Positions 22,387-34,565 are shown, counted from the first letter of the stretch. The stretch: 64,000 nucleotides of DNA from Quercus robur (GCF_932294415.1 NC_065536.1:55925854-55989853); one strand, 5' to 3'. The notes: a model not told the origin generated them from the letters alone. Numbers and translations: made by a program.

Positions 22387-24219
22387 TCATGGACTGGGAA
22401 TATTCATAGGTACTTGTGTCTCTACCAGATTCTGCTTCTTTTTCTCGTTATCTTTTATCTCACCATAAAAGTATGAAACAAACCCCCACAAAGAAAGTGC
22501 AAGAGCAACTCCTTTTTCTGCTTGAAATTTTTCTCTATAGAAAATAACGGCTAGGATCTCTATCACTGGGAGATGAACCGCAATAACAATTCCAGATAGC
22601 AAAGACGAAGCACAAAAGATGATTCCCGCTGCTCCCATGAAGAAACACTGCCAAAGAATTGCACTAAACACTATCACCACGTAGTACTTTGTTTCCCCGA
22701 GCTCAAATGCCCTCGCTTCTCTTGGAATTGCCTACAGAATAATAGAATTCACACCGCATGAAATATTCGTAGCTACAATATTATGAAATTAACTCATTAA
22801 AATTTCACTTGGGTTGGATTTAAACTACATGTTGTGATATACCATCACTGTTTCTTTACATAACATACAAGCCACAACTCTAGATAGTGTTTTATTAGGA
22901 GAATCTATTATGTTTCCAGCATCCAAATTTTCAAGAATGTGATGTTTGAGAATGTAATTATGTTCACGTTTGGCTTAATTAGGAATTTGATCCAGTTGAG
23001 CAACCGCCACTAACTACCCCCGTACACAACTATAGATCCATTATTCATACATGATGCAACTTCACAACCTTCACATTGAACTGTCTTGCACTCATGAACA
23101 CTGATCATATCTCTATATTTGAGTTATTCCTAAGAATTCTAAAGGAATTATTTATTCTTCTAAGAATATTTTTAGGCTTATAAACCTCTCTTCTTTTTTT
23201 TTGAAAAAGCATATAGATACTCATGGAAAAAAGTTTTTAGTGGAAGACATAATGGTGCTTTCTAATTAAATATCAATATAAAAAGCCCACCGAAGTAAAG
23301 CCATTTTTAGAATCTTATAGTATTGATGACATAGTGATTTTTTTTACTAGAAGTAGTGCCACCCATTGACCCGTGATAATCAAAGCATATTGGACCGACC
23401 TTATCCACATATTTAAGTATGGAAAAATATTACTCATACATGGCACATTAGACTGTTCATGTAAAACTTCTACATAAAGAGGTCTCAGTGCCACTCATTA
23501 AAGGAAAAATAATGTCTCACATTAGACTACTCATTTAAGACTTTCTACATAAAGAGGCGGCAGTACCACATATTAGAAATGCCAAACTAGGGGTAATTTA
23601 AAAAATTGCAGTAACAACCAAACCAACCATGCTTACAACGGGCTGATCGCTTTAAGCAATGGTCGGAGACTATTTTTGCAAATACAACGCTGCTAATGTA
23701 GACATTGGCAGGGGGTTTGAAAAATCAATAAAAACCCCAAGGGGTTAGTTTAGTGGTTCTTAAGGTCCCATGATATCCATGAGATCTTAGATTCGTAACC
23801 TCTTGTCAACATTTGGAGCTACCTCAATGAGATTCCTCTCTATAATAACCTAGTGCGTGTGGAATGGAGGGATTGCATACACCTGAGGGAATAGTCAGAT
23901 AGTTAAAAAGGTCTAGACACCCTCATTTGTAAAAAAAAGAAAAAAGAAGAAGATAAAAATCACATAGAGAGAGAGAGGCATGTGGTCATAAGAAGAAGAA
24001 GAAAAAAAAAAAAAGAAGAGTAAACGGGTTACCCAATATACTTCATGTAGTTTGCTTAATAAACGGTTGTATTGGGTTGACACAAACATGATTCATTTCA
24101 ATTTGTTTAATAAATTGTTGTATTTTGTTTACACATACAAAACTCATTTCAATCCATTTTAAAAATAAGACATAAAATAATTAACATATTTTTATATTTT
24201 GTAAGCACATAAATCTATA

Positions 24220-24272
<53 letters not shown>

Positions 24273-24622
24273 AAAAACTGAAAGGTAGCATTTATTATTG
24301 CTACGCTCTAGTTGAACCATATCAGGGTCCCTATCATTTTTATTTTTATTTTTAATTTTTCTATAATTGTTTTTAACATTTTTTTTTAATATTTACACTT
24401 TTCCAACCTTTCTCCTTCCCTTACCTTTTCACCTCCCCTCTACTTCTCCAATATTTCTCCCTCCTTTACCTTTTCATATCCCCACTACCCTTTACATTAA
24501 TATCATTCTTCCTCTTTCCCTTCATCTTCCTCTATTTTTGTCTCTTCTTATTTGCACCATTTTACTATAAATTTGTCACTATATCTTGCATTCTATGCAT
24601 AGTTTTCCCACACAATAAAAAT

Positions 24623-24659
<37 letters not shown>

Positions 24660-27600
24660 TTTGGTCGATTTTTTTTTTCTTGCATCTTTGCTTTAGATTG
24701 ATAATTTGTTATATTCTTTAAAACTCTTCTTTGGGTTAATGCGATTTAGTTTTTTTTTTTTTAATTTTTTTCTCTCTGATTGTTAAATGTTATCCTATTG
24801 TGTTATACAAAATTAAATATAGCATATAAAAATATAATATTTGTTGAGGGCCATTTGCGGAAGCCCAGGCAGACTGAAAAGCCCAATAATGAGGGCTACA
24901 AAGAATTGACAAGGTAAATAGCAAAAATCCATTAGACCCAAGCGGCAGGAATAATGGATCATAGGCCCAACAAATAAACAAATGGGTCTTGAAGAGGCAA
25001 GCGGGCTCAAAGAAGTCAGGAAAGAAAGAAATAGCATCCCATGGGCAGAGTATGAGGTAGAAAAGTGAGAAAGGGCCGCTGTAGGCCCAAGGCAATGCAA
25101 ACTAAGAGAGTAAGGGGTTTATGGCAGGCCCATGAACCCCAAAGATAAGGATAAAGTTATTGGACCGGGGAAACCCAATGAAGTTAGTAAAAAGCCCATG
25201 GGAGTGTGGAATTAGCAAACGGGCCGAAGAAGCCCAAAGAAAGTAATCGGGCCATGGATGCCCAAAGGAAAACCCAAAGGGACATAGGAGCCCGTGAGTA
25301 AAAGCAAAACAGTGCTCATGACAGGCCACTGAGAAAAGGGATAAACGATTGGCCCAAAAAAGAGGTCCAGCAGGATTAAGTTATTACGGCAGGAATAACA
25401 ATTCAACGTGGCAGGCAATAAAGAAAATCAAAAGTGGGCCAAAGAAATGTAAAGCCCATCATCATATGAAGCCCAACTCCTGAATGGAGCGAAAAACCAA
25501 AGGAAAGCCCACATGAAAGGCCAGGAAACGCAGACGGAGAGTCTCTAGGTCGCGGCAGACGCATGAGCAGCAGACAGACTCTTGGACAAATTTGAAAGGG
25601 AAGCACGCGCAAGGCCTAGGCACCACCAGCCTGTATCCAGCCAATATAGGACATGGTGGGGCCATGGGCTAGAGGTAAGAGGTAAAGGGGGTATGGTTTG
25701 GTGGTGGGGAGAGGGGAAAAGATCTATTTGCGGCTCCTGCCCAAGCCTCTTTTAGGAGGTACGTCCTGTTGGGATGATAGACCATCCAAAAGAGGCAAGT
25801 TTGGGGGGGGGGGGGGCCCATTGGGTGCATGCTCTGAGAGTAGAGAGAGAAAGCATTAATACCGTGGCAGGAAGAAATGTTACGGTATACAGAGGAACAA
25901 AACAAACCCGCCTCTGTTTGGCGAGGGTGGATGTCGCATAATCCTGGTGGTCGGGAAGTACACCCAGACCAGACAAAGGCGGTTAAGGGGCAAAACAGTA
26001 AAGCACTAGCCACGGCAGGCGCTATAAGAAGGCTCTTGCCGTGCCCTGTAGAGAAGATCGAAAAATAGAGTATATTTTCGGGAGTGAAAAGAAAAAACAG
26101 AGCAAGAAGAAAAGAAAAAAAGATAAGAAAGAAAACAGAGAAGAAAGGAAAGGAAAACTAAGAAAAAGGAGAGTTAGTTCAATGGGCATGCACCAATAGA
26201 TCGGTTTCCCTCTCTTCCCCTTCAAATCTTACCTTCTTCCAAAATGCAAATAAGGACTCTTTCTTTTTGGGCAATAACCATTCAGGTTTGACTCCCTCAA
26301 AGCCATTAATCCCCACAACAGGATCTTTTTCCTAGGGGATTATTTGCATTGAGAAGAGGCGTTCTCTCCTCTTTGGTTTTGCTGCGGCAGACTAAGCTTA
26401 AAACTTAATTTATGCCCATTTAAATTAGCCAGTATTATTTTCTTCATTTTTTCTATGTGATTGATATCATTATGACTGTAATCATGCTTTATTAGCAGGG
26501 AATACATAGCCATTTATTTAAATAAGTCAAAGTACTATGTTTTAGTTATTATTATATTTGCCTGCCGTAACTCGTCTGCAACAGTTCTGCTTGCTGTAAA
26601 TTTGCTCCTGACAGACAAGGCATAAGTTTGTGCACAAACTGGCCCAAGTTGAGCTACAATTGGACCGGTCTCAGCTCCCTTACTCAGAAACACTAGGGCC
26701 CATCACCGCAGAAGGCAGCCCAATATACCTTATACAAAAAAAAGGCCCCCACAATATTATTCTATTACATAACATGGTTTGGATAATTTGGTATTTCTAC
26801 TCCATTCTTTCGTAATGGTATGTGGGACTTCTATTCTATTACATAGCATGATTTTTTATAGTGCTCAATTTAGATGTTAAACTATGAAACTTGGACTAAT
26901 TTTTGTTTATTTTATAATCATTTGTGGTGGACAAAGTACTAGAAGTACTCTATAATGCCATTTATTTAGAGAAAAGCTTAAAAGTAAGAAAAATTTTAGA
27001 GGGTGGGGAAACCTTTCTCCCTCCCTTACCATTTCATCTCTCCATTACCCTCTACATTAATATCATTCTTCCTCTTTACATTTTCATCTCTCCACTACCC
27101 TTTTTCCTTAATAATCAGATGGGTGACAAATTTTAGCTTTTTCAATTTTATTTTAATTATTATTATTACTTTATAACAATGCATATATAGAAATTTAATT
27201 CTTAGATTTTGCTAATAATTGTTTATTTGATAGTAATATGTTTTGGGTGGATGAAATTACAATTTTTGCAAAGAAATAACCTTAATAGATTATCAACAAC
27301 AAATTTGTTTAAAACTAAAAGAATAATTTTCAAATTTTATATTCTTTTTAATGATTCACAAAAATGTTATAAATAAATTTTATTAAAAAATTAATATTTT
27401 CGTCAACTTGCATTTTGAATTTCTGAGAAAAATTTTATTGTTTTCATTTTGGTACAAACAAATTTATATTTATGATTTATGATTGTTCCTATAATAAATA
27501 AAAATATGATTACAAAATACATTACTCTTTATTAAATTAGTTTAAATTGTTAAAAAAAAATTTAATAAAACCACCATAAAAATAATTATCACACGCAATG

Positions 27601-30600
27601 CGCGGGTTCACGACTAGTTACAATTATTAACAAATAAATTCTACTTTGTAATAACATTAATTAATAGAAGTGCAAGCATCATTCAATCTAAAAGGTTTTT
27701 GTTTAACCTAACAAAATTCCACCCAAATTTACAAATACAGAATATGAAGAAAAATAAAATGAAATAAGCTTTTGTTTATTTTTCTTTGTTTTCAATAAAA
27801 AGGTTAGAATTTTTATGATTTCAATGATGAATTTTTCAATATTACCAATAAATTATTTTAATTACTTATTTCCATATATAAAATTAAATTTTTTTTGAAT
27901 AAAAATGACATTTATTTACATAAATTATGAGAAATTACATTTTACTCTCCTAAACTATACTACTTTTTAAGCTTATACCCCTAAACTATGAGAATACACA
28001 CTTTACTCCCTAAACTATTACCCAGGTAACAATTGCCCCCTAATCTATTACTTGTGTAACATTTTACACCCCATTCCATGGGTAATAGTTTTGTGAAATA
28101 AGTGTGCATCCTCATAGTATACGGGGTGTAGAAGGGAGTATAGTTTAGGAGGTAAAGTGCATTCTCATAATTTATAAGGATACGTGTAAAATGGGTCATA
28201 ATATAGGGGGCTAAAGTGTAATTTCCCCAATAAATTAAATAGGTTGGTATCAAAACTGGTCAAGCCAATAATGATTTGAGTTATTTTAGGCTGTAGGATA
28301 TACAAAATTAACCCATTTTTTAATCAATTTGCATTGAGTCAACCAACTTTGACATAATTTTATTTAGACTAAACATTAAATAGCAAAAATAAAAACATGT
28401 CATATTTATATTAGTGGATTAAGTTAAGTATTGTCACCCTTTACGAAGAAATTTGAATATGAAATGATTTTCCCCCCTTTTTTTAATGGCGAAAATCAAC
28501 TAATCACACATTTCGAGAACAGTGCTAGTATTTTAACAAAACTCACAATTTTGTAACAACTTGCCCAAATGATAAGTTGTGAATAGTGGAGTTGTAAAAC
28601 AACCACTTTTACTCTACTACTCATAAATCGTAGTGTAGACAAGTTGTGATAAAAACTATGAGTTTTATCATGACACTTGCATTATTATTCTCCAGTACAC
28701 TATCCAACACTTGGGGCACGGAGGTGATTTCCATTTTTGGAGAACTCATTGCGTTGATGTGATAGAAAGGTCCCTAACCCATGGAACACCTCTAAGATTG
28801 ATAAGCACAAAATTTTTGCAATGTTTTAATATTGGATAAAGTCAAAAAGTAGTGATAGAAGTTTGCATTACAGTAGAAAAAGAAGAGTAGTCTCTTTAAG
28901 GCTTCGGTCAATGTATACCATTAAGGTATTTGTGGGCTAGAAAATTCATGGCCCAGGCCTGCTCTATATCAAGGCCCAGGGCCTGATCTGAGGAAATCTA
29001 CTGTCAAGGAGGAGTTTAATGCCTGGATAGGATAAGTGAAATGACTGCCCAGACTGTAGTAGAGAACTCTGTGCTTGACAAGCCCCTATTCTTGACCAAG
29101 CTATTCAACCTTTATGTCTACTCCCAACCACTTGAGGCATGGGCTGATAGGATAAGTCCTCTGCTCCTAAGGTAAAGCTTACACGTGGACCCTACAGAGA
29201 AGGAGGAATACGAGTATAAAAGGAAACGAAAGCCAAGAGAGAAAGGGGGGGGGGGGGAGAAGGAGAAGAACTTAATGCTCCTCGGACTAAGTTCGAGGAG
29301 CCCAAACCCTCAGGCTACGACGCTGTAGGGCTTGGATGTTCGGGCTGACCCCTTTTTTACATGAGTCCCCCTAAAATCAGGACCAGGCCATCGCCCCGTG
29401 ATCAAAGGCAAGCCTTTTAAGCCCATTCTCTATAAATCATATTATGAGGGATCTTTCATGTGCGAGCCCAACGTCATTCCTGGGCCGTTAAATAATCGTG
29501 TCCCTTCAATTGGCGCTGTCTGTGGGGAGGCTTGCACGTTGGCGCAGGTGGCGTTTGAGTCAACTCTCTAGCAAGCAGAGATTCGCGGGTTTTCCTTCGT
29601 CTCCGGTGACATGCAGTTGCTGTTCCGACATAAACTTCGGCCAAGGGCTACGTCCTACAGTGCCAACGGCACGGGCAGCTCTAGGGGCTTCCGGCCTCAA
29701 GCCAACTCTCCCCGCCACGGGCAAGGGGCTGACCTGCGAAAAAGCAAATAAGTACAAAATAGTACACGAAGAAAAAATTACAAGTTTTGGACAGAACCAA
29801 GGCCTTGCATGGTCCACGGACTCAAGCCTATGGGGAAACCAAGTACTCAAAAAGTTTTGGACAGAACCAAGGCCTTGCATGGTTCACGGACTCAAGCCTA
29901 TAGGGAAACCAAGTACTCAAAAGTTTTGGACAAAATCAAGGCCTTGCATGGTCCTCGGACTCAAGCCTATGGGGAAATCAAGTACTCAAAAAAGTTTTGG
30001 ACAGAACCAAGGTCTTGCATGGTCCATGGACTCAAGCCTATGGGGAAACCAAGTACTCAAAAAAGTTTTGGACAGAACCAAGGCCTTGCATGGTCCTCGG
30101 ACTCAAGCCTATGGGGAAACCAAGTACACAGAAAAAATTACAAGTTTTGGACAGAACCAAGGCCTTGCATGGTCCTCGGACTCAAGCCTATGGGAAAACC
30201 AAGTACACAGAAAAAATTACAAGTTTTGGACAGAACCAAGGCCTTGCATGGTCCTCGGACTCAAGCCTATGGGGAAACCAAGTACTCAAAAAAGTTTAGG
30301 ACAGAACCAAGGCCTTGCATGGTCCATGGACTCAAGCCTATGGGGAAACCAAGTACTCAAAGTTTTGGACAGAACCAAGGTCTTGCATGGTCCACGGACT
30401 CAAGCCTATGGGGAAACCAAGTACTCAAAAAAGTTTTGGACAGAACCAAGGCCTTGCATGGTCCTCGGATTCAAGCCTATGGGGAAACCAAGTACACAGA
30501 AAAAATTACAAGTTTTGGACAGAATCAAGGCCTTGCATGGTCCTCGGACTCAAGCCTATGGGGAAACCAAGTACTCAAAAAAGTTTTGGACAGAACCAAG

Positions 30601-33600
30601 GTCTTGCATGGTCCACGGACTCAAGCCTATGGGGAAACCAAGTACTCAAAGTTTTGGACAGAACCAAGGCCTTGCATTGTTCTCGGACTCAAGCCCATGG
30701 GGAAACCAAGTACTCAAAAAAGTTTTGGACAGAACCAAGGCCTTGCATGGTCCTCGGACTCAAGCCTATGGGGAAACCAAGTACACAAAGAAAAAACTAC
30801 AAGTTTTGGACAGAACCAAGGCCTTGCATGGTCCTCGGACTCAAGCCTATGGGGAAACCAAGTACTCAAAAAAGTTTTGGACAGAACCAATGTCTTGCAT
30901 GGTCCTCGGACTCAAGCCTATGGGGAAACCAACTACTTAAAGGAAAAACTACATTACATGGACCTTAGAATCTATCCGAGGAGAACTCTCCATTAACAAT
31001 TGTGTTAATTCCTAAACTGCATGGATTCTCAAGTCTGCCCTCGGATTCTCAGAACCAAAGGGATTGATGCTATATAAGACAATATGTTATCAAAAGCACA
31101 ATTGGAGTCCCTTACTGCTCGGTTATCCCCTCTGATGAATTATTTAGAGTTTATCGTTCTCGGACGGTCTCCTCGCACTTACTACGAGATATTCAGTTGC
31201 TATCTTGGTTAGTTTCCTAAGTTTAATTTACTGTGAATTATCGTTATTATGCCTGGTCATGTCGGTAAATTAAAATTAGTTAGATTACGTTTTAAGATTT
31301 CCTGCTCTAAGTATCATTGAAGAAAAACATACATGGAGCACACCCATTCACAAAGTAGTGTTGCAAAACAGAAAAATATTCAAAACAAATAAATAAATTT
31401 CCCTTTTATTAAAACAATAAGATAGTACAGCGTACAATAAAAAGCTGAAATCAGCTCATAGCTAAGTACATAATCGAAAAGAAAGATACAAGAGAACAAG
31501 ATAAGGCCGAGGAGGTAGCCCAGATGAGAGGTTGGCTACTGCTCAAGACTTTGTTCTTCCTCAACACTTTTACATGCCCATAACTCAGGCGGCAAAAGAA
31601 CCCGACGTGGGGCCTGCACCATTGAAGAAAAGGTGCAGAGAGCGCCCAACTTCAGGCTAGCGCAGCTGAAGAAAAGGTGCAGGGAGCCCAACTTGAGGCC
31701 CACACCGTCGAAGAGAAGGTGGCGGGAGCCGGAAGTTGAGGAGCCTACACCAAAACTTGCCTGCGACAAGGCAAACGGCGTTGATGGCGGAGAATCTTTC
31801 TTCTAGCACACCAAAAATCTGGCGTGACCAGAACCTGCTTTGGATTTAGACTAAAAGATGGGAGGGTACCGTTCCCACCATGTCCAAGCGGGAAGACACC
31901 TTAAATCTGTGCCTCCCCTGCCTAGACCACATCACTTTACGTATTGGAAGGGTCCGGTGCCTCTGTGGCGGGTGAAGTTCCTCCATCTCCACCTAAGCCT
32001 CAAACATACAGCGCAACAGGAAGGTGACACCGGAAGAGGGAACTGGGTATGGACAAAGGGTGATGATTCTGAAGAAAGTGAAAGGGTTTACATGCCAGGA
32101 AAGCAACTACTTGTCCTACTTATATAAAGGGTGAGGAGGGGTCATTTGGTTTAATTTGAACAGATTCCCAAGACGCGCTGCAGATAAGGTAGCTCTAGCT
32201 CAATTTCCCACACCATCCACAACCGTAGGATCTCAAGATCCTCGGGAAGACGCGCCTCGATTGCTGAAACTTCAGGGTACTCGCGAACGAAGGGACGACT
32301 CCTGACTTGGCACGTCTCCCATGTAGAGTTTGAACGAGTCAAGATGTGGGCCCAAAATCACCAAAACCCTCCTCCCCAACTAAAAGTCGAGCAGCAAGAT
32401 TTTGAGGGGCTATTGTGGGCCAGAAAATTCATGGCCCAGGTCCGCTCTATATCAAGGCCCAGGGCTTGATCTGAGGAAACCTACTGTCAAGGAGGAGTTT
32501 AATGCCTGGATAGGATAAGTGAAATGACTGTCCAGACTGTAGTAGAGAACTCTGTGCCTGACAAGCCCCTATTCTTGACCAAGCTATTCAACCTTTATGT
32601 CTACTCCCAACCACTTGAGGCATGGGCTGATAGGACAAGTCCTCTGCTCCTAAGGTAAAGCTTACACGTGGACCCTACAGAGAAGGAGGAATACGAGTAT
32701 AAAAAGAAACGAAAGCCAAGAGAGAAAGGGGGGGAGAAGGAGAAGAACTTAATGCTCCTCGGACTTAGTCCGAGGAGCCCAAACCCTCAGGCTACGACGC
32801 TGTAGGGCTTGGATGTTCGGGCTGACCCCTTTTTTACATGAGTCCCCCTAAAATCAGGACCAGGTCATCGCCCCGTGATCAAAGGCAAGCCTTTTAAGCC
32901 CACTATCTATAAATCATATTGTGAGAGATCTTTCATGTGCGAGCCCAACGTCATTCTTGGGCCGTTAAATAATCGTGTCCCTACAGTATTCATTAATAAT
33001 TTATTTTAATAAAATTTTTATAAAAAATTGAAAAATTTGACCAAAAAAAAAAAAAAAACTCTTTCATAAAAGTTTTTAAAAATAGTTTAGTAATAAATGC
33101 CTAAGAGCATATGTTAGTAAAATCTTTTTTTTTAATCATAAGTTAGTAAATTGAAATATTATTGTCATTTTAAAAAATTAACATTTTGAAGCCACGACAA
33201 TTGTAGAAGACAATTTTTGCTAAAAGAAGGTATAAGACAATTTCTATTATTATTATTTCTTCGATGGATGTGTGTGTATATATATATTAACATGGGATTA
33301 ATACTTAATTTTTTATTTATGTTTTTTTTTTTTTGGCTGAAGTGCAATGAATACTTAATTATTATGCCAAAGAAATTTCTGACATAATCCAAAGTTAAAA
33401 ATATAGAAAATTAACTTGTCCTATACTTTAATAATAGAAGAAGGAAAAAACTCCCTTGTCCTATTCTCCAAAAATATTGGTCAATGAAATTAAATAGGCC
33501 AGCGAAGAAAGAGTGAGGCCAAAGATGTATAATCCATTATAATACTACTATAAATTAAGGATTATTCTAAAATTTTAAACTATTAAAAAAAAATAATAAA

Positions 33601-34346
33601 TTCAATTATTTAACTTTAATTCTATCACATACCTCGAAGTCTTTGTTAATCAGCATCCCTATGGTGCAAAAAATAGTTGCAAACAAACTCATCACCATCT
33701 GAATCTCCATCACCAATGAATAAGTGATGGCCTGCTTGGCCTTCTTGTAGGTCAATTCCACCAACGGCAACACAAACCCATATAGTGCTGAAGCACCTAT
33801 TGTCATGAAGAACCCAGCAAAGTACTCCTTGTTTGATTCACCGTTAGGACGATCATTGCTCGTATGTAAAGCCAAAACACCAGCTCCAATGGTGAGCAAA
33901 ACCACCGCGTTGATGGAATAGGAAGTGAACTTTTGCTTCACTAAAAGGAAAGCAAAGGCAGCAGTGAAACCAAGCTGTGAGGCAATGATTAAAGCAGTTG
34001 TTGAGACAGGAAGGCGAGCCACGCCATAGGCGTAGAGATAGTCATCAAGGCCTGTGATGATTCCTATAACTGCGGAGGCAATGAACAACGGTGGTTTCAT
34101 GAAGAAAAGCTTGGAGCTTGAGCCTTGTTTGGCTCGGCGGTGAAAGTATGTGATTATGAGAAGGAAGAGAATAATAGGCCAGCCACCAGTTTCAAGCCAA
34201 CTTGAGAGCCAAACTCTTTTTCCGCCATGGATGAAGTAAAGTCGCATTATTAGAGGGCCGCCACAATTGCCTATAAATAATAGGATGCAGTTTAGTATGA
34301 GAAGAACTATGTTCGTGGTGGGCTTTCCTTGAGCTTCCAGTTCCAT
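22387..34346 (-). CDS. PUP: purine permease (PUP1/PUP3-like), two exons, 10.9-kb intron
   Basis: A plasma-membrane transporter family moving purines, cytokinins and related bases with protons (family knowledge). Exon 1 (34346-33633, 238 codons) begins [16 protein letters not shown] and has the hallmark stretches [39 protein letters not shown] and [19 protein letters not shown]. It ends INKDFE at a GAG|GTATGT donor. Exon 2 (22731-22387, 114 codons plus TGA) follows TTCTGTAG and reads [17 protein letters not shown], then [20 protein letters not shown] and [17 protein letters not shown]. The join is phase 0 and falls at the point expected for PUP proteins. Total 352 residues, normal for the family, with about ten hydrophobic segments and no stop or frameshift. 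The 10,901-bp intron (22732-33632) is packed with transposons. Alternative: two half genes from neighbouring paralogues, but no other PUP exon is present in between. Confidence 0.85.
23445..23582. repeat. two direct copies of a unit of about 68 bp
   Basis: 'cattagact..tcat.taa.acttctacataaagagg' occurs at about 23447 and again at about 23522 inside the PUP intron. Moderately diverged; no function is visible. Confidence 0.6.
23731..23945 (+). mobile_element. tRNA-derived SINE
   Basis: The 5' part 'ggggttagtttagtggttct' resembles a pol III A box. 'agattcgtaacctc' about 50 bp later resembles a B box (GGTTCGANNCC). The element ends in a short poly-A tract after 'ctcatttgt'. Plant tRNA-SINEs have this layout and length. 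An 'aaaaatca' repeat flanks it on both sides and could be the target duplication. It sits in the PUP intron. Confidence 0.6.
24216..24269. repeat. (TA)n microsatellite
   Basis: About 27 TA units directly before the 5' end of a Helitron. This fits Helitron preference for AT-rich targets, but it is a simple repeat with no function shown. Confidence 0.9.
24400..27115. repeat. CT-rich direct repeats on both sides of the nested LTR
   Basis: A stretch beginning 'accctttacattaatatcat' with surrounding 'ttaccttttcatctctccac'-type units occurs at about 24455-24530 and again at about 27015-27110. It belongs to the Helitron and is repeated within it. Only these two end blocks are meant; the sequence between them is mostly the LTR. 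Confidence 0.6.
24842..26753 (+). mobile_element. long solo LTR (1.9 kb) with 5-bp target duplication
   Basis: The block starts TGTTGAGGGCCATTTGCGG and ends AAGGCCCCCACA, flanked by ATATT at 24837-24841 and 26754-26758. The length suits a large Ty3/gypsy LTR. A CT-rich transcript-start-like region near 26025-26060 agrees with plus orientation. It contains many GGCCCA motifs and no protein domain; the open frames on both strands are chance products of GC-richer LTR DNA. It is a fossil solo LTR inserted into a Helitron. Confidence 0.8.
27928..28229. mobile_element. MITE with 8-bp target duplication
   Basis: The left end TGAGAAATTACATTTTACTC pairs with the reversed right end TGGGGAAATTACACTTTAGC. 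Flanks are ATAAATTA at 27920-27927 and 28230-28237. Both halves carry 'cctaaactata' motifs. The 302-bp element is non-coding and lies in the PUP intron. Confidence 0.75.
28520..28690. mobile_element. MITE
   Basis: 'gtattttaacaaaactcaca' near the left end pairs with the reverse of 'tgagttttatcatgacactt' near the right end. 'caacttgc' and 'acaagttg' also face each other. About 170 bp; the ends are approximate. Confidence 0.55.
28931..29508 (+). repeat. 5' LTR of the two-ended element
   Basis: 578 bp. It includes a TATA-like GAGTATAAAAGG at about 29213 and, downstream, a palindromic segment at 29278-29300 and a poly-G run that differs in length from the 3' copy. The end 'aataatcgtgtccctt' is shared with the solo LTR at 2293-3085. 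Confidence 0.9.
29511..29528 (+). other. primer-binding site of the LTR element
   Basis: TGGCGCTGTCTGTGGGGA begins two bases after the 5' LTR. It has the TGGCGC start expected of a site complementary to a tRNA 3' end; the tRNA identity was not determined. Confidence 0.7.
29772..30945 (+). repeat. tandem array of about 16 units, 67-80 bp each
   Basis: The unit core is 'gttttggacagaaccaaggc' followed by 'cttgcatggtcctcggactc' and 'aagcctatggggaaaccaag', then one of two spacers: 'tactcaaaaa' or a longer 'tacacagaaaaaattacaa'. The unit lacks stop codons in all three forward frames, so open frames up to 480 codons appear. They have no known domain, and switching spacer lengths keep changing the frame. 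I judge them a by-product of the repeat and not genes. Confidence 0.9.
30946..32413 (+). other. 3' internal region of the LTR element
   Basis: Non-coding. It includes an internally repeated GAAGAAAAGGTGCAG...GAGCCCAACTT segment at about 31625-31735 and a purine tract before the 3' LTR. Open frames at 31536-31769 (-) and 31858-32127 (+) have no recognisable domain. Confidence 0.6.
32414..32985 (+). repeat. 3' LTR of the two-ended element
   Basis: 572 bp, collinear with the 5' LTR. It has an exact palindrome at 32755-32777 (arms CTCCTCGGACT and AGTCCGAGGAG around one base). It is followed by the GTATT target duplication. Confidence 0.9.
32991..33632. other. 5' part of the PUP intron, no separate feature
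   Basis: AT-rich intron sequence directly after the exon 1 donor (minus strand). It has poly-A, poly-T and TA runs and no gene. Confidence 0.5.
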
Positions 34347-34374
34347 GATTGTAGAACTCCCTTTCTCGCTCTCC

Positions 34375-34526
34375 GTGTTTGTGTGTCCCTAATCTCTTTT
34401 ACAATAATAAATAATAGAGTAGGGGTGAAAAGGCAGACAAAAGACATGTCAACAATCTACGAATTTTAAAGGGGAACAATATATTTGGATATTTGAGTAC
34501 ATATTTTTGAGACCTACTAATGGCTT

Positions 34527-34565
<39 letters not shown>

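Larger units (their letters stand above)
24270..27617 (+). mobile_element. Helitron carrying a nested solo LTR
   Basis: The 5' end TCTAAAAACTGAAAGGTAGC follows an A. The 3' end is CTAG (27614-27617) before a T, preceded by the hairpin-like 'cacgcaatgcgcgggttca'. The 5' end continues 'tttattattgctac', the same as the reversed Helitron at 58374-59223, which supports both calls. Without the inserted LTR the element is about 1.4 kb, has no helicase, and consists of CT-rich repeats and AT-rich sequence. It lies in the PUP intron. Confidence 0.7.
28931..32985 (+). mobile_element. non-autonomous LTR retrotransposon with two LTRs
   Basis: 5' LTR 28931-29508 and 3' LTR 32414-32985 begin TGTGGGC, end near TCA/ACA, and differ at roughly 3 percent of positions by eye, so insertion is fairly recent. 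The target duplication GTATT lies at 28926-28930 and 32986-32990. A primer-binding site (TGGCGCTGTCTGTGGGGA, 29511-29528) follows the 5' LTR, and a purine-rich tract ends at 32413. The interior of about 2.9 kb shows no gag or pol similarity and is dominated by a tandem array at 29772-30945. It looks whole as a non-coding unit and would rely on a partner. Family probably Ty3/gypsy, from the primer-site type. It lies in the PUP intron, on the strand opposite to the gene. Confidence 0.9.

Noticed and set aside
24790-26225. Stack of 60-115 codon frames on both strands
   Set aside because: They fall inside a solo LTR with clear ends and target duplication; GC-richer DNA has fewer stops. No domain was recognised.
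29498-30996. Long overlapping open frames (480 and 395 codons) as a repeat protein gene
   Set aside because: They lie wholly in a tandem array within an LTR element, begin in or near the LTR and primer site, switch peptide at each change of spacer length, and have no known domain.
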